Assembly: GCA_019925095.2 (NCBI GenBank)
Contig: CM034389.1
Coordinates: 22,493,435-22,557,434 of the forward strand
Length of the DNA stretch: 64,000 bases
Direction: 5' to 3'
Source: Dendrolimus kikuchii
Lineage: Eukaryota > Arthropoda > Insecta > Lepidoptera > Lasiocampidae
Within the stretch, counting starts at the first letter, position 1; each line of letters begins with the position of its first letter. The notes under the pieces were generated by a model. The model worked only from the letters and a program-made list of their open reading frames with translations. It was not told where the DNA came from and did not search any database. Positions 34,861-46,852 of this stretch are shown one piece after another. The position numbers and the translations under genes are program-made.

Positions 34861-37235
34861 TATTTTATTATTTCTACAAGTTGATATTAGTATAATTTTG
34901 ATATTTTACTAATGTTTGTATGTTATATCATGTATGTATATATTTATTTATTATAAGATACAACATATCACTGTTCTTATCAAATTTCTTGACCATCTAA
35001 AGGTTGTCTGGAAGAGTGGAAAGGAGTGGAACTCATTCCGCAGTCTGTCTATCCTGATGCTTATAACCTGGGTGTCTTCAATTCCCGTGTGATTCTAGGT
35101 AAGCGTGCTACCTTCTAGATCACATTTTCCCTCCGATACCTTCAAGGTAAGCGTGCTACATTATAGATCACATTGTCCCTCTACATAGGGCGAGATCGTG
35201 GTCAAACTGGAACCTATACTATAATAAAAAAATAGAAATCGCTAATAGCGATAAAATCTATTGTATTGTAAAATAAATTATAAAAAAGTTTATTCATTCA
35301 TTTATTCAGCATGTTACTTGTTTTATAATTCATCTGCTAACATGCTACTGTTTTATAATATACTATAGTTTTCATTTTGTGCATTCTATTGCAGATTTAT
35401 TTTCTGGGTAGGAGAAAGTCCTCCGAAATGAAGCAACAGTCTTAAAAAAAATGTAAATGCAAGTTAAATTCATTATTTTTGTCTCTGTTTGCTCAGCTAT
35501 GTTGTTCAACGAAATACAGTTTGAATCCTTTTGAATTAGTTTATTAAAAAGATGAAATATGTAACTTGTTTAAAAGAATCTCATCAAGTTACAGCTTTAA
35601 CATTTGTTTTAATAGTGTAATAAAATAATGCTATCTACTAAATATAGAAACGTTCTTCTATGAAGAGGTTAGAAGATCATTGAAATAAATTAGTTGCTAC
35701 GCATCTTACAATTATGTACTCAAAGCCCTTATAATTTAATTAATAATAAATTCCGCAAAAACTTAATTAAATTTAAAATAAAACGTGAGTGGTTAAACAA
35801 CATGTTAAAAACAACCTAAATTTAAATGAATATCATTATCAAAAATAATATATAGCAAAGCAAAACACTTACAAAACACAATCGTACCCAAAAACAAAAT
35901 AAAACTTGAACAATTTCAATCTTACTTTTTTCCCATCACAGGCCTTATAATATGAAATTATTCTCAGTCCAAATACATTCGACCTTAGCGTGACTTCACG
36001 AGTACCTAAAACATATGACATTGCCGAAAAACTTTAAGTAAAAACCGACGAACAAACATTCTTTGTATACGTACATCTAGCTTTGATTAACCTGACGGGG
36101 AAACGCCATATTGCCTCATGCATGATACATTATACGTGTATAGTAACTCTTAAATTTAACAAAATAAAGAAACAAGCAATTTATATACTTACGAATGCGT
36201 TTGAATCCCATAAAATGTACCAGTGAAAACTTGAGAAAAAATTTACATTATTTATTATAAGGTAATATACTTTGCGCCAATGGTACAGTCATTTTAAAAA
36301 CACAAAGACTGTGGATGAATTTGAATGGGCAAACCAACCTTAAATGAAACCACTGATTATTACTGCTCTAAGGATGATTTTCAACGACAAAAAGTACTTC
36401 TGCATCGACGTTTTGATTGCGGCATGACTTCTCCGGTGCGTTATGGTTAAAGTGATAAGTTGATAAATAATAGTATAAGTTAGGTAATCGCTAAGATTTC
36501 AAAATAAAACCTTCCTATTTTGAGTAAATACATAAATGTATTGTTATATTACATATATATATGAAATGACTATTAAAGGCGATATAACACATACTAAAAA
36601 AATTGGTTTTTATCTGTTTCCCGCAGCATTCTGAAGTTCTTGCGCAATTAGTTTCGTTTATCATCGATCGCACTCAATGTCGTTACGCACATGTATGTGT
36701 ACATATCAAAAGTGTCTCCATACTACGTTTATCAATGACGTCTAGTAAGCGACCTTCGTCGTGATGAACGACTTTTTAGACCGAAAAAAACACCGTCCGG
36801 TGAATTTACCTAACTTTTTGTTAGCACTTCTAAGAACGGCAGACCTAACTTAGGTAATGCATTCCAACACAGAATTATAGCTCCGATATAAAAGTTTTGG
36901 ATGCCATAATTTTAGCTTCGATAAGATCCAAGGTGACCAATTTGGTTTGTTGCGCAATTTGGGTGTTCCGTTGCCTACGTGTTGTCCATTCTGCTAATTA
37001 GGTAGGTAAAGTTCTGGAAAAGTGGTATTATAACAAAAAAACCAGACAATATCATCCGCAAGCTGCTAGTATACACTTTTGACCCTACGTGCCAATTTTA
37101 TATTATTAATGTATATTAATAATACAACATTGACTTGATGATTGATTGATTGGTTAATTATTTTCTTTATACCTCTAGTACCTACTTACCAATGAGTACA
37201 ATTAAACTCCTGATCTGAAGACTGCTATAACAATA
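34861..37235. other. AT-rich gene-free stretch with a two-unit tandem repeat
   Basis: Two 48-bp units (aggtaagcgtgctac..tagatcacat..tccctc) lie at 35097-35144 and 35145-35190. Otherwise nothing supported. Confidence 0.5.
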
Positions 37236-37495
37236 GTAAATAAATAAATAATCGGCAGGCAAGAACACACATTGTATATCCCTAAGTTAAATAAGTTATC
37301 GATATATCGCTTACGTTGTCGATAACATAAAACGGACCGCTCTGGGGCCGATCCGAGACTGCCAGACCATAGTAAATAACGGAAGGTTTGGTTCCAAAAT
37401 TTACAATGCCAGGAATCGAACCCGGAGCTGCTGCGTTGTAGTAATGTCGGCCAGCAAAGGCTTGGCTTAGCCCGCTCAAACACAGTGTCAGAATG
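37236..37495 (-). repeat. SINE-B copy, minus strand
   Basis: aataatcggcaggcaag, acattgtatatccctaagtt, the gccagaccatagtaaataac block, the B-box complement ggaatcgaacc and the A-box complement cccgctcaaaca. It contains a local insert with gttatcgata / tatcgataac-like self-complementarity at 37296-37327. Confidence 0.82.
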
Positions 37496-38205
37496 GTACA
37501 TCACTGGTGTAGGAACTGCTCTTGTTAGTTAGTATGCAAAAGCTGTCATTGTGACGCTATTGTAAGAGCAAACTTAGGGTCCTGATTTTCACTAGCAAGT
37601 ATTGTCTATAGACTTGCCGGTCATAGAATCTATACCAAAGAATGAAATTAAAGTTTATTTTAATCTTTACTAAAGTGATACAATATTATAAACTAATCTA
37701 AGTAGTAATAATCTAATACAATAAAAGAGAACTTAACTTATATTTATTCTACCCATAGTCCCTCAAGACTATAAGTAGAAAACTAAGCCTAGATCGCCCT
37801 CTTCTATGGATAAGGTGCCCAGAAGGCTGGCTACTTTTCTTCGCTGGATATTTTTTTTTTTTGTGGAATTATATTTTTATTTATTTTTATATAGTTTTTT
37901 AAAAATTAAAAATAATTATAAATTCAATTATTATTTTAATAATTTTAATAAAAAAAATTAAATAAAAAAAATATTATTTAAGGGCACAAGTCGACTAATA
38001 CAATAATGTCAGAATGGTTGACCAGTGGCGTGCGTTGTTTTTGCTAGTTTCAGTATGCAAAAGCAACTATTACAGTGATATTATGACATCAATGATCAAC
38101 CATACTGAAACTATTGTAGATAGCTTAGAACCCTGGTTGTCACTAGTAGGTGCCGTTTATAGAATTGTCCATCATAATTATATACTATTAAATAAAATTG
38201 AAGTT
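37496..38205. other. Gene-free; repeat block shared with 43140-43230
   Basis: ggtgcccagaaggctggctac at 37807-37827 recurs as gtgcccagaaggctggctgc at 43167-43186, each after a T/A-rich lead-in, suggesting a further low-copy repeat family. 37840-37985 is nearly pure A/T. Confidence 0.4.
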
Positions 38206-38580
38206 TATGTTATTTTAAAAAACAGACTTCAAATATTTGACAAATTTCTTGTTGTTATTTTATGTTTAACTTGTCACCGACTTCAAGATATTACAAAAAA
38301 TATTATTTTTTTTATTTTTAGTTCCTTTTGAAGTCGGATTTTTTTTAGTTACGCAAATACTTGAATATGTATAGAAAAAAAATATGAAACACGTTCTCAA
38401 TTTCTCTGGGATCCACATATTAGATCCTGACTTGGTGACAACGGCAATCTCAGGAGCACCTCTTTCGAAAAAAAAAAAGAAAATCAGTCCACAATTGACG
38501 GAGAAATCGCGTAACAAACATATAAAAAACATGCAGTCGAATTGAGAACTCCTCCTCCTTTTTGAAGTTGGTTAATAAAG
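38206..38580. repeat. AAGTCGGT-type MITE remnants
   Basis: Two inverted cgacttcaa / ttgaagtcgg segments (38278-38287 and 38328-38337), then cgaattgagaactcctcctcc followed by tttttgaagttggttaat (38536-38575). The latter is the 3' block often seen in lepidopteran non-autonomous elements. Confidence 0.5.
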
Positions 38581-39002
38581 GCCAGAATATAAGCCAAATA
38601 TGCTATTTGTACTACGTCTAACCAGAATTGACTATTTTTAAACCTTCGTGTGTCTGAAAGTTTGTCGCGAATATATGCCGAAACGACTCAACGGATGACG
38701 AAAAAAATTAGGGATTACTTATTTATTTATTGAAAAAAAAAAACCAACAGCGCATATTAATAATACAAACAAACAAAAAAGTACTTAAAATTTAGGGCTA
38801 ATAACATGTTTTCTATCTACTTAAATTGTGAACAAACGAGTGAACTAAATTTGTGTAAAAATTCAATAAATATATATATAAGTTAATAAGTGAAATAAGT
38901 ATATACTTACACATATACATACATAATAACAAATACATATGCATACAGAGATATATAAATAAAATACATTGATAGATACATGTAAAAATATACAAGAGGA
39001 GT
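38581..39002. other. No firm feature
   Basis: 38595-38710 has gtgtctgaaagtttgtcgcg and gccgaaacgactcaacgga, Helitron-like wording without the diagnostic ends. 38860-38960 is TA/CA-rich. Confidence 0.35.
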
Positions 39003-39330
39003 CATCTTCCATACGCGGCCGTGTTAGGTACTGCAGCTGTCGCTCGGCAACAGGACCTAAACCATCGCAAATCTGCATCCTTTGGCAGCGGATACATATT
39101 TCTAGCTTTTGGTGTCAAAAGTCTGGGGCCTTGGCCCCATGGCCCCAGAGTTTTGATGCCCACCGCTTTTATAGAGACCTATCTTCACGGTTGATAATCG
39201 TCTCACGTGACCAAAAGGCTGGCCTGTAGTTTGGGTAACCCATAAGCGTTGCCATAAAACGTGGCAACGCGGTAAGCGATTCGGAAACGTTCCTGACGGA
39301 CGGTGATTTGGGGCCCATTTACTATTTGTA
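39003..39330 (+). pseudogene. Remnant of a LINE C-terminal domain, copy 2
   Basis: DNA-level similarity to 15925-16235: aaaccatcgcaaatctgcatcc versus accgcaaatttgcatcc, then ggatacatattt, gcgtgacc-like and cggaacg/cggaaacg blocks in the same order. Frames are heavily broken. A W-Q-R-G-K-R-F-G-N-V stretch corresponds to the AIQRGNA box. Confidence 0.45.
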
Positions 39331-40180
39331 ACTTTTTTTGTTTGTTAATTAAGTTGTACATATGATTAGTATCGGTATATTTTAGTTTTAATTTTGATTA
39401 AAATGAGGTATATGATTGTAAATGATAATTATACCTGAATAAAACAGGAGTTTTATCTTAAACTTACATGTATCGTTTAGATAACTTAATGGGTTTAGAA
39501 GATATGAATATAAAGTCAAAATCCTTTGGGAATGAAGTACGGACAATTATTAACATTCTTTTCTTATAAATCTCAGACGAATTAGAGTATAGACAGAGCC
39601 TACGTGAATAAACGCGTTATGTGAAGTGAAGCACTTTTTTTAAAAACTCGTCTGTGCAAGCTTATGTAGTACTTCCGTGGTTTTCGTCTGTGTGGTTTAT
39701 AATAATTTATTGAAAATTATTCCGCCATTATCATGACCCACTGTGGCGCGATCGGCATCATATTCCAGAACAGGCTTCCTTTAGCCGGCTACACTCTGAG
39801 AACTCTGGACTCGGTCTGTCTATTTTGTTCAGCTTAGTGGAAAATATGCTGTTTGTAGTCGTCTCTTGACATATAAAGCTAAGTCAATTTACTAGATTAT
39901 AATTTGACAATGAACCATTCAATTGTGATTAATGTTTAGCTCAAGGCGGGCATCAGCCTTTGAAAGCAGTATATTTCTTGAAGTGATTTATTAATTTAAT
40001 ACTTCAGATCATATCCAATTTAAATAAATGTTTATAAATCTTTTGAAAAAGGTCAAAATTATTTTGTTATTTAATCATCTGTTACATATATAGTCATAAG
40101 AATTAATTTCCGTATAAGCCGAGATAAATATTTAGAAGGCTAAAATTAAAATATTTTTGCAACTGAAAACTTTTTAAGCA
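39331..40180. other. No feature seen
   Basis: AT-rich. No supported gene. Confidence 0.45.
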
Positions 40181-40189
40181 CGTTGGGCA

Positions 40190-40251
40190 CTTTTGGGATG
40201 GAGACAAAACACTGAACTCGCGTGACCGTCACGCTCAGATACACATATACA

Positions 40252-40303
<52 letters not shown>

Positions 40304-40700
40304 GTATATATAGCTCTTTTAGAGTAGAAAAAACACTGAACTCGCGTGACCGTCACAATCATTGTGTGTGTGTGTGTGTGTGTGTATGGTATATATAGCT
40401 CTTTTAGAGTAGAGAAAACACTGAACTCGCGTGACCGTCACAATCAGATACATAGTATATACAGTTGTGTGTGTATATGATATATAAAGCTCTTTTAGGA
40501 TGGGGAAAGCACTGAACTCTCGTGACCGTCACGCTCAGATACATACATACAGATATGTAGGTATAAAGGTAGGATATAAAGCTCCTTTGGGATAGAAAAA
40601 ACACTGACCACGTTTGATAGTCACGCTCAGGTACATATATAGAGTTGTGTATGTATATGGTATATATATCTCTTATAGGATGCGAAAAAGCACTGAGCAG
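40190..40700. repeat. Minisatellite, about five to six units of 85-120 bp, with embedded (GT)n
   Basis: Core unit gagtagaaaaaacactgaac followed by tcgcgtgaccgtcac, a variable gt/ta spacer and atggtatatatagctctttt. Units start near 40194, 40315, 40405, 40495, 40590 and 40675. The first two spacers are long GT runs (40253-40301 and 40362-40384). Frames across it are artefacts. Confidence 0.85.
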
Positions 40701-40709
40701 TTATTTTTT

Positions 40710-40830
40710 AATTTTGTCATACAAACACACACATTGAATACGCCCAAGTTAAATAAATCACGCAGGTGTTATGGTTATACTACAATAGATAATTTGGGAC
40801 CGGACCCAATAACATAAAACCACTAAAGTA
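40710..40830 (-). repeat. SINE-B fragment, diverged
   Basis: cataca-aacacacacattgaat, cgcccaagttaaataa, tgggaccgg. Only the 3' half of the family, strongly eroded. Confidence 0.5.
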
Positions 40831-41093
40831 CGGTAATCGAATCATCTTTTGCAAAATATTTATTATTTGTCCTTTGCAAAATGTATTATTGTATGGTATA
40901 TGAGCCTATCAATTCATAATCGTCTCATAAGACAATCTATTCAACCCTCACAGACAGTATACCACAGAGCATGACCAACTAACTATCAAATACAGAAGTC
41001 ATGCGAAAAATAATTATTTGGCCATGTCGCTTTAAGCCAATTCCGGTAACAGACCTTACAAATTCGTAGCGTAGTGAGGGTTGATATATGTTT
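40831..41093. other. No feature seen
   Basis: Under 300 bp of AT-rich flank. Confidence 0.4.
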
Positions 41094-41210
41094 TTTTTTA
41101 TTTGAAGCAGACAAATAGACAACCGGCTAACCTGATGGAAAGTTATCACTGTCTCTTGTGGATGTTTGTAATACCAGAAGTGTCACTAAACGCAATGCTG
41201 GCCTTGAAGA
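41094..41210 (-). repeat. SINE-A 3' fragment, diverged
   Basis: T-run, gaagcagacaaatagacaacc, ggctaacctgatggaaag, gtggatgtttgtaatacc. Closest in layout to the 7420-7545 piece. Confidence 0.55.
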
Positions 41211-41699
41211 AATCTTAATATGATGCCTGCTCTGTAATCTGTTCTATCCGTAAGACGTCGCGTCAACATACCATTATTTACTACTTACCTTAGTGGTCGT
41301 ATGTTGACTGATGTCGTCCCTAATTTCGAGTTTACTTTATATAGAAAATAAGATTCGCTTCTACCGCCACATATACCACAATGCCTTTTTACAACCTGAT
41401 GCCTTATTGAGGAGTGAAAACTACATCTGAAAAAAGAAAGATTTTTTGACTTAAAAAACACATAATATATTCACAATAAATTTTACATAAAAACAAACAA
41501 ACTTGACTTAAGAAGCATGAAAACATACATAAAAAATAAATAAGGCTTGTACGTCGAGTTTTTTAGTCAAGGAGGTTGGCAACTCAGCATTGTGTTAAAT
41601 CGGAATTTAAAGAAAAATCCTGGCATAGCACTGATTTTCATTGCCAACCTCCATACACTGGCATCTGGCAGTTACCGCCAGATCGTTGTTGTTATATGA
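41211..41699. other. No feature seen
   Basis: No gene. A small palindrome, ctggcagttaccgccag, lies near 41666. Confidence 0.45.
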
Positions 41700-41713
41700 G
41701 TGCTAATGCTCAC

Positions 41714-42102
41714 GTATAGGGGTTCTCACTCACCCGCACATGCCGTCGAGATGAGAGCGCGAGTGTTCCGCGCGCGCTCATCTCTCTTCCCGTGGGGCGC
41801 GTTACAGACCGCCCCACGCATGGAAAAGACCAAGTTGGCGCTGGGGGAGCAGCTCGCCCGGCAGTGGAAGAGGCCCAGTGAGGGGGGACGTAGCCCTAGC
41901 ATAAGGCGCAGGACGGAACACCCAGGGGTTTTAGTGGGTATCCCTAACTGGGGAGTGGCAATAGCATGGCTCCAGTTCTGACTGGGCATGCTAGTGCCAC
42001 CCGCGATTTGGCGAATCCCACACTAAGTCGCGAAATATCCCCCCAAGGTGCTGCCCTTGTCGCGGCTTAGTCCTCAAACGGATTTCCCCTGGTAAAAAAA
42101 AA
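41714..42102 (+). mobile_element. R1-clade LINE, 3' UTR-only insertion
   Basis: GC-rich block starting ataggggttctcactcaccc and ending cccctggtaaaaaaaaa. It matches 49373-49718 for most of its length, where it lies immediately downstream of an R1-type reverse-transcriptase end, so it is the 3' UTR of that family. Perfect 14-bp TSD gtgctaatgctcac at 41700-41713 and 42103-42116. The short frames here are not genes. Relative to the 49-kb copy about 80 bp of the middle differs, so the two belong to subfamilies. Confidence 0.92.
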
Positions 42103-42247
42103 GTGCTAATGCTCACACAATAGTGGATACCGAAGTCCGCGCAAAGTGGAGAAGAAAAAGTACAAAAGTGGATCACGAGCAACGCAGCGAACGTTTGCAA
42201 CGCAACCGATAGTAGGACCGATATTAGGATTATAACGATTATTACAG

Positions 42248-42489
42248 GTCCACAAAAAAGTTCAGAGTGCTGGGTGTCAGACTATGATTTTCTTGGGTAT
42301 TTTTTCCCGCTGAACAGGAATGTAAAGTAAGAATTGAGGGTCAATGAGCAAATAATTGAGAATAACCCAATCTTTTTTTCGGTCGAGTGATCGATTTAGG
42401 CTTTCCTCAATTATTTGCTCATTTACCTCCAATTCTGACTTGAGATTCGTATGTCTGACCCCTAGCACACACAATGTTTTTTTGTGGAC
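42248..42489. mobile_element. Foldback MITE, 242 bp
   Basis: Termini gtccacaaaaaa / ttttttttgtggac are inverted. The inner segments gggtgtcagac / gtctgacccc and gagcaaataattga / tcaattatttgctc also pair, so most of the element folds on itself. No coding capacity. A clean TSD was not identified. Confidence 0.75.
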
Positions 42490-42939
42490 TTGTGTTATGA
42501 AAGAAGCTTAAATTATTATGTAAATTCTATCTAATATTTAAATATACCTAATGTAAATCCTACTGCAATATGTAAATGTTGTATTAAGTTTTGAATTCTG
42601 AATATATTTCATAGGTAATACATTTTTTATACTTGCCTGATTAACCTATAAATCAGACAATAGCAACAATAGTGCCGTATCATTAGATTGTGGGTATTAT
42701 CCTTGCTACCTACTCTTAAATCGTCGTAGGGCTGAACTTTTAAATTTGGAAAACTAGATATGGTATTGCAAACAAAATACAGTTATCGATATATTAGGGT
42801 TGGGCTTTACCTGGGTTAATACTAAATAAAGATTTAGGCCGTTTCACTTAGAGATATCGCGATGGGTTGAAGGCGTTATTTAAGATGCGAAATTGTTAAT
42901 GACGTTGAATATAGACAGATAACGTATGTATAATAATAA
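42490..42939. other. No feature seen
   Basis: AT-rich unannotated DNA. Confidence 0.45.
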
Positions 42940-43086
42940 TCGTCACACAAACACACACATTGAATATTAAGCAAATTACGCTTGTATTGTAGGCAATATA
43001 AAACGGACTATATATTCTCTGGGACCGATCCCAGACACCCAGACCATAGTGAACAATGGAAAATTTGTTTCCGAAATTTACCAGGC
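42940..43086 (-). repeat. SINE-B partial copy, minus strand
   Basis: cacaaacacacacattgaat, gcaaattacgcttgtattg, gggaccgatcccagacac, ccagaccatagtgaacaatgg. It stops before the tRNA-like head. Confidence 0.75.
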
Positions 43087-45227
43087 TACCAACTTTTTAT
43101 AAAAACTTAAACTAAACTAATTTTGCACTAAAAACAAACTAAGTTATAAATTATAAATCTCTCGCAGATGGAAGCGTGCCCAGAAGGCTGGCTGCATTGC
43201 TACGCTGTACGTGAAGTACAAACCAGCCTTCTGATAACAGGTAGCATCAATGGATTTCTATCAAGTTTTGGTTTGGTTACTTGTATATTTATGTTCTGCC
43301 GAACCTAGAATGTTTTTGGACTGTTAACTTCTAATCAAGTTTATCAGCCCTATAATATAAGGTGTGAAAATGACAAGTCGAGTGTAGACGTAATCGATGC
43401 GGCGTTTACAATTAATTGGGACCCCATAACAAGGATTATACATATTCAAGATATAAGAACCGTCAGCCGGTGCTATTGTTCATTTGACGCAAATTGCTTT
43501 ACGTAGGCTTAGATAGGCTTTTGTAAGGTGGCATCGAAGATAATAGCGACTATACTCTTGAAATAATTACACATACAAGCGTTTCGAAGTATTAATCATT
43601 TTTGAGTGATTTATATAAATAGTAATCCAGTATGACCATAGTGATATTTGTACCAACAACGACTAAGCGTCCTGGCTAAATAAAATATAGATTAGTGCTA
43701 CAACTCAATAATTTAATTAAATTTCAGAAAATACTTTTAAGTAATATATAAAATGTTTATTATTTTTTTATTTTAGGTTTGATTTTGAATTGTTGCTATT
43801 GCCTGATTTAGTCGTTAATCAGGCTTATAGTAGCATTGAATAATTAAGAATTTAAAATTTTATTTTAAATTCGAAATAAACCTCTTCATTTCAACAAGAC
43901 CCTTTTTTTAGGGTCTTCTGTATTTAAATCATATTATAATATATTACGTTTAGTGTCTGTTGTTTATTAGGTATCCAAGTATACGCTACGCGTATATGCA
44001 TGTTGCATTAAAACGCTGCTAATATTTATAGTATGTGCCGTATTATTTCCCGGTCCACAACCAACAATATCATTGAAGTGAAGTACTAATAACGATAGTC
44101 ACTTAGTATAAAATATAGCCTCGCAAATCTTTTTTATATTTTATTATTTAAAACATATTATTTGTACTAAATTAGCTAAGACGTAAAAAAAGCTAATAGA
44201 TATGCCGATATGTCTATTATTTTAATCTAAAAGTTATTTTTATGTTATACATTAAAACTTCAAAAAACAGAGATGAACATATCGCGTTTTTACTACGATT
44301 ATTATTCGTAGTATTCTATTTCCGTGCTATAAAATACGAGAGTATATCCCGCTTCATCTTCCGCTACACCTGGACATAGGCCACATCTCAAAGCGATTAG
44401 TGTGTGCAGTAAAATCCACCGGCAAGGTTGTGTGTGGTCGCTTCGGATGCAAGAAATTTAGTTCATGGAAAACCTTTTGTGTTCAACTAACTTACAATTT
44501 ATATTGCATTTGCGGTTTCTTCAGCTGGAAATTCTTAGGACTAAATATAACTATACAGTTATATTGAAAATATATACACTGGAAGCTTTTAAAACTCTAA
44601 AAACACATGTATTTATTACTAATTTGTAGATAATTGTAGTCTTTAAATATCCTTCCTCGCGGTCGGGCCTTCATTTGGAAGTCGGATGGTATACCCACCA
44701 CGTTTGTCTAAGTTGGATTTGTGGATTTCACACACCTGTTATATCAATGTGCAAGTCTTTAACTTCATCGTCAGCACTTTATAATTGTGACAATAAGAAC
44801 AAATAAAAATTATTTATTTACATAAAACATCGTAACGCAGATTCTCATTTCTGATTTTATAGATCAGAGCCCTACCTAACATAGCTCTCTCATGTCGAAG
44901 TTATCTTATTTACATATTATGTACCTATATATAGAATAATTTCTACTGATGTATAGGTTTTTTTTTCTCCTTCTCCTCCTTTAGAGGGTAAAATGGAGAT
45001 TATTGTTTTTTCTTTTCTTTTGCTTTCTTTAATTTTTCTTTTTATGGGATGAATAAATATAGGATTTATTTTATTTTCTTTCTTTCTTTTCAACAACAAC
45101 TTAAAACTATTACATTTTCCTTGCTTCTATTACATTCTTTATATCTATGTATTACTTATAATCTATTATTCTGTTTTTATACTTTTTATGTTTTATTTTT
45201 TATTTCTATTATGCATAGGTTGCGCAA
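43087..45227. other. Gene-free AT-rich stretch
   Basis: Includes the repeat box shared with 37807 (43167-43215, with an inverted aaggctgg / ccagcctt pair flanking). 44960-45080 is low-complexity tttctttt-type. No supported gene. Confidence 0.5.
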
Positions 45228-45514
45228 TGGCGCGTAAAGTCATGGTAGCGTAATGGCTAGCGCACGCGTCCCGAACTCCTGCGCGTGTTCGAATCCTGGC
45301 TGGAACGCATGCAAAACTTTGGCAGTTTTCTGACCTAATGTGTATATTGTTACAATTGCCACGTGCTAAAAAACGGTGAAGGAAAACATCGTGATGAATC
45401 CTGCATATCAAGATAACCGCTGTGTCAAACTTGCCAAGCCAATTTGGACAAGCGTGGCGTCATATAATGTCCGTTCCCCAATATTGGCAGGCCCGAGCCC
45501 AGCAATATATAAAC
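45228..45514 (+). repeat. SINE-C copy, full length
   Basis: tRNA-like head with tggtagcgtaatggctagcg (A-box region) and B-box GTTCGAATCC at 45287-45296. Body: gcagttttctgacctaatgt, aaggaaaacatcgtg, gccaagccaatttggac, ggcccgagcccagca. Shares the order of 34285-34860. Non-coding. Confidence 0.82.
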
Positions 45515-45518
45515 ATAT

Positions 45519-46020
45519 TGTTACAAGTTGGGCCACCTGCATACCTGTAGACAAAGCACATTTATTACCTGCCGCGGCGTTTGAGCTAATAACATTGAAA
45601 CTGTTTTATGACTATCGTATTTTGTTTACTTTGTGTTTAAAATTTGTAATTATAAAACAGCATATTGTGTATTGTACTCGTTTATGGCCGTTCGCAGGCA
45701 TAATTACGCAGGTATGCGGATTAGGTTTTCTGGGAAATTGCGTCGACGCTTGCCAGGTAGACATATTGCATCGGTACATTATAAAGCAATAGCCCAATGG
45801 AGAGATCGTTAGTTAAGCGATAATCAGCAGCGAGATGAGACGTGTGTACATTCGATAATCTATATAGTGACGGACTTTGCGCGTGTTATTGGATCGCGCA
45901 TTACATTTGAACTGATTGTCTTCAGTTATATTGTACCTGTGTTATACGTGCTTGTATAGTTCTAATAAATTCTATAATAATTCCAATGGCATTTTAATTC
46001 GGGTCCTGCAACTCGTAACA
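45519..46020 (+). mobile_element. Solo LTR, 502 bp (family LTR-1)
   Basis: Starts TGTTACAAGTTG and ends CAACTCGTAACA, so the termini are inverted TG...CA repeats. It is flanked by atat at 45515-45518 and 46021-46024 (4-bp TSD, as in Gypsy-like elements). An AATAAA lies near 45964 and a tctatatagtgacgg TATA-like site near 45861. A second copy in the opposite orientation is at 25870-26322. No internal region is attached, so this is a solo LTR left by recombination. Confidence 0.85.
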
Positions 46021-46024
46021 ATAT

Positions 46025-46852
46025 AAACAAAAATTACTATACGACGTTATTACTATTATTACGTTATACGACGAAATATTTTTTAGATGACCGCACAGAA
46101 TGAGTATAATTCGATCGCCACCAAGCTTTTTTAGTAATCATCCATATAAATTACTTTATTAAACCTTGTATTAGTACAATTAAAAAAAGACAAATAATAA
46201 TTATAATTATTATGAAGTAAAGATATGTTGCTGGGGAGTTTGCTGCGCCGAATCTTCTCCTTTAACAGTAACTAAAATTGCTTTGGAAGCGGTAGTAGAC
46301 TCATGACTTTCAATAAGTAACCTGAAAGATTCAATTTTAAAATAAATACATTCGTTTTCATTTTCATTTTCACTGCAGCTTGCATGCAAATGTTAAAAAA
46401 TAGAACACACACATGTTTCGAGTAGCATCATCATTTATTTTTATTTGTAAATTTAAAAACAATTTAAGCATCTGCTTTTGCATATTATATCGGTAATGTG
46501 TTACACTTAAACTTGTTGAAGGGTCATAATGGGCGATTACACAAACATGGTCATGTCAGTGATATGTAAAAAACGGTTAGGTGCGTGTTGGACCATACAT
46601 TGAAGGGTTCTGCAAAGGCGTTATTGTCATTTAATAAAGAAACCCTAGAAACAATTAATCAAAATTACTCCTTATTCCAAAAATTGTATAACGGTTTTTC
46701 AAACACATTTTCTTTTACCTTTCACCTGCTTCTTAATTTCTGCCACTTTGATTTTTATTATAACTAGAACAATGTACGAATTTATGACGAGCTCCTTGTC
46801 TGCGGGGAACTCATCACAAATATTGTCACAGACACATTAAATTTCATTTAAA
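46025..46852. other. No feature seen
   Basis: AT-rich. The short frames (46585-46767 and others) lack recognisable motifs. Confidence 0.45.

Noticed and set aside
40190..40700. CRISPR-like array
   Set aside because: Units are too long, spacers are GT/TA low-complexity, the context is a eukaryotic genome, and there are no cas genes.
41700..41989. Gene at 41.7-42.0 kb on either strand
   Set aside because: Lies wholly in the TSD-bounded R1-type 3' UTR.
45246..45296. tRNA gene
   Set aside because: Same reasoning: SINE-C head with Pol III boxes followed by a conserved SINE body.
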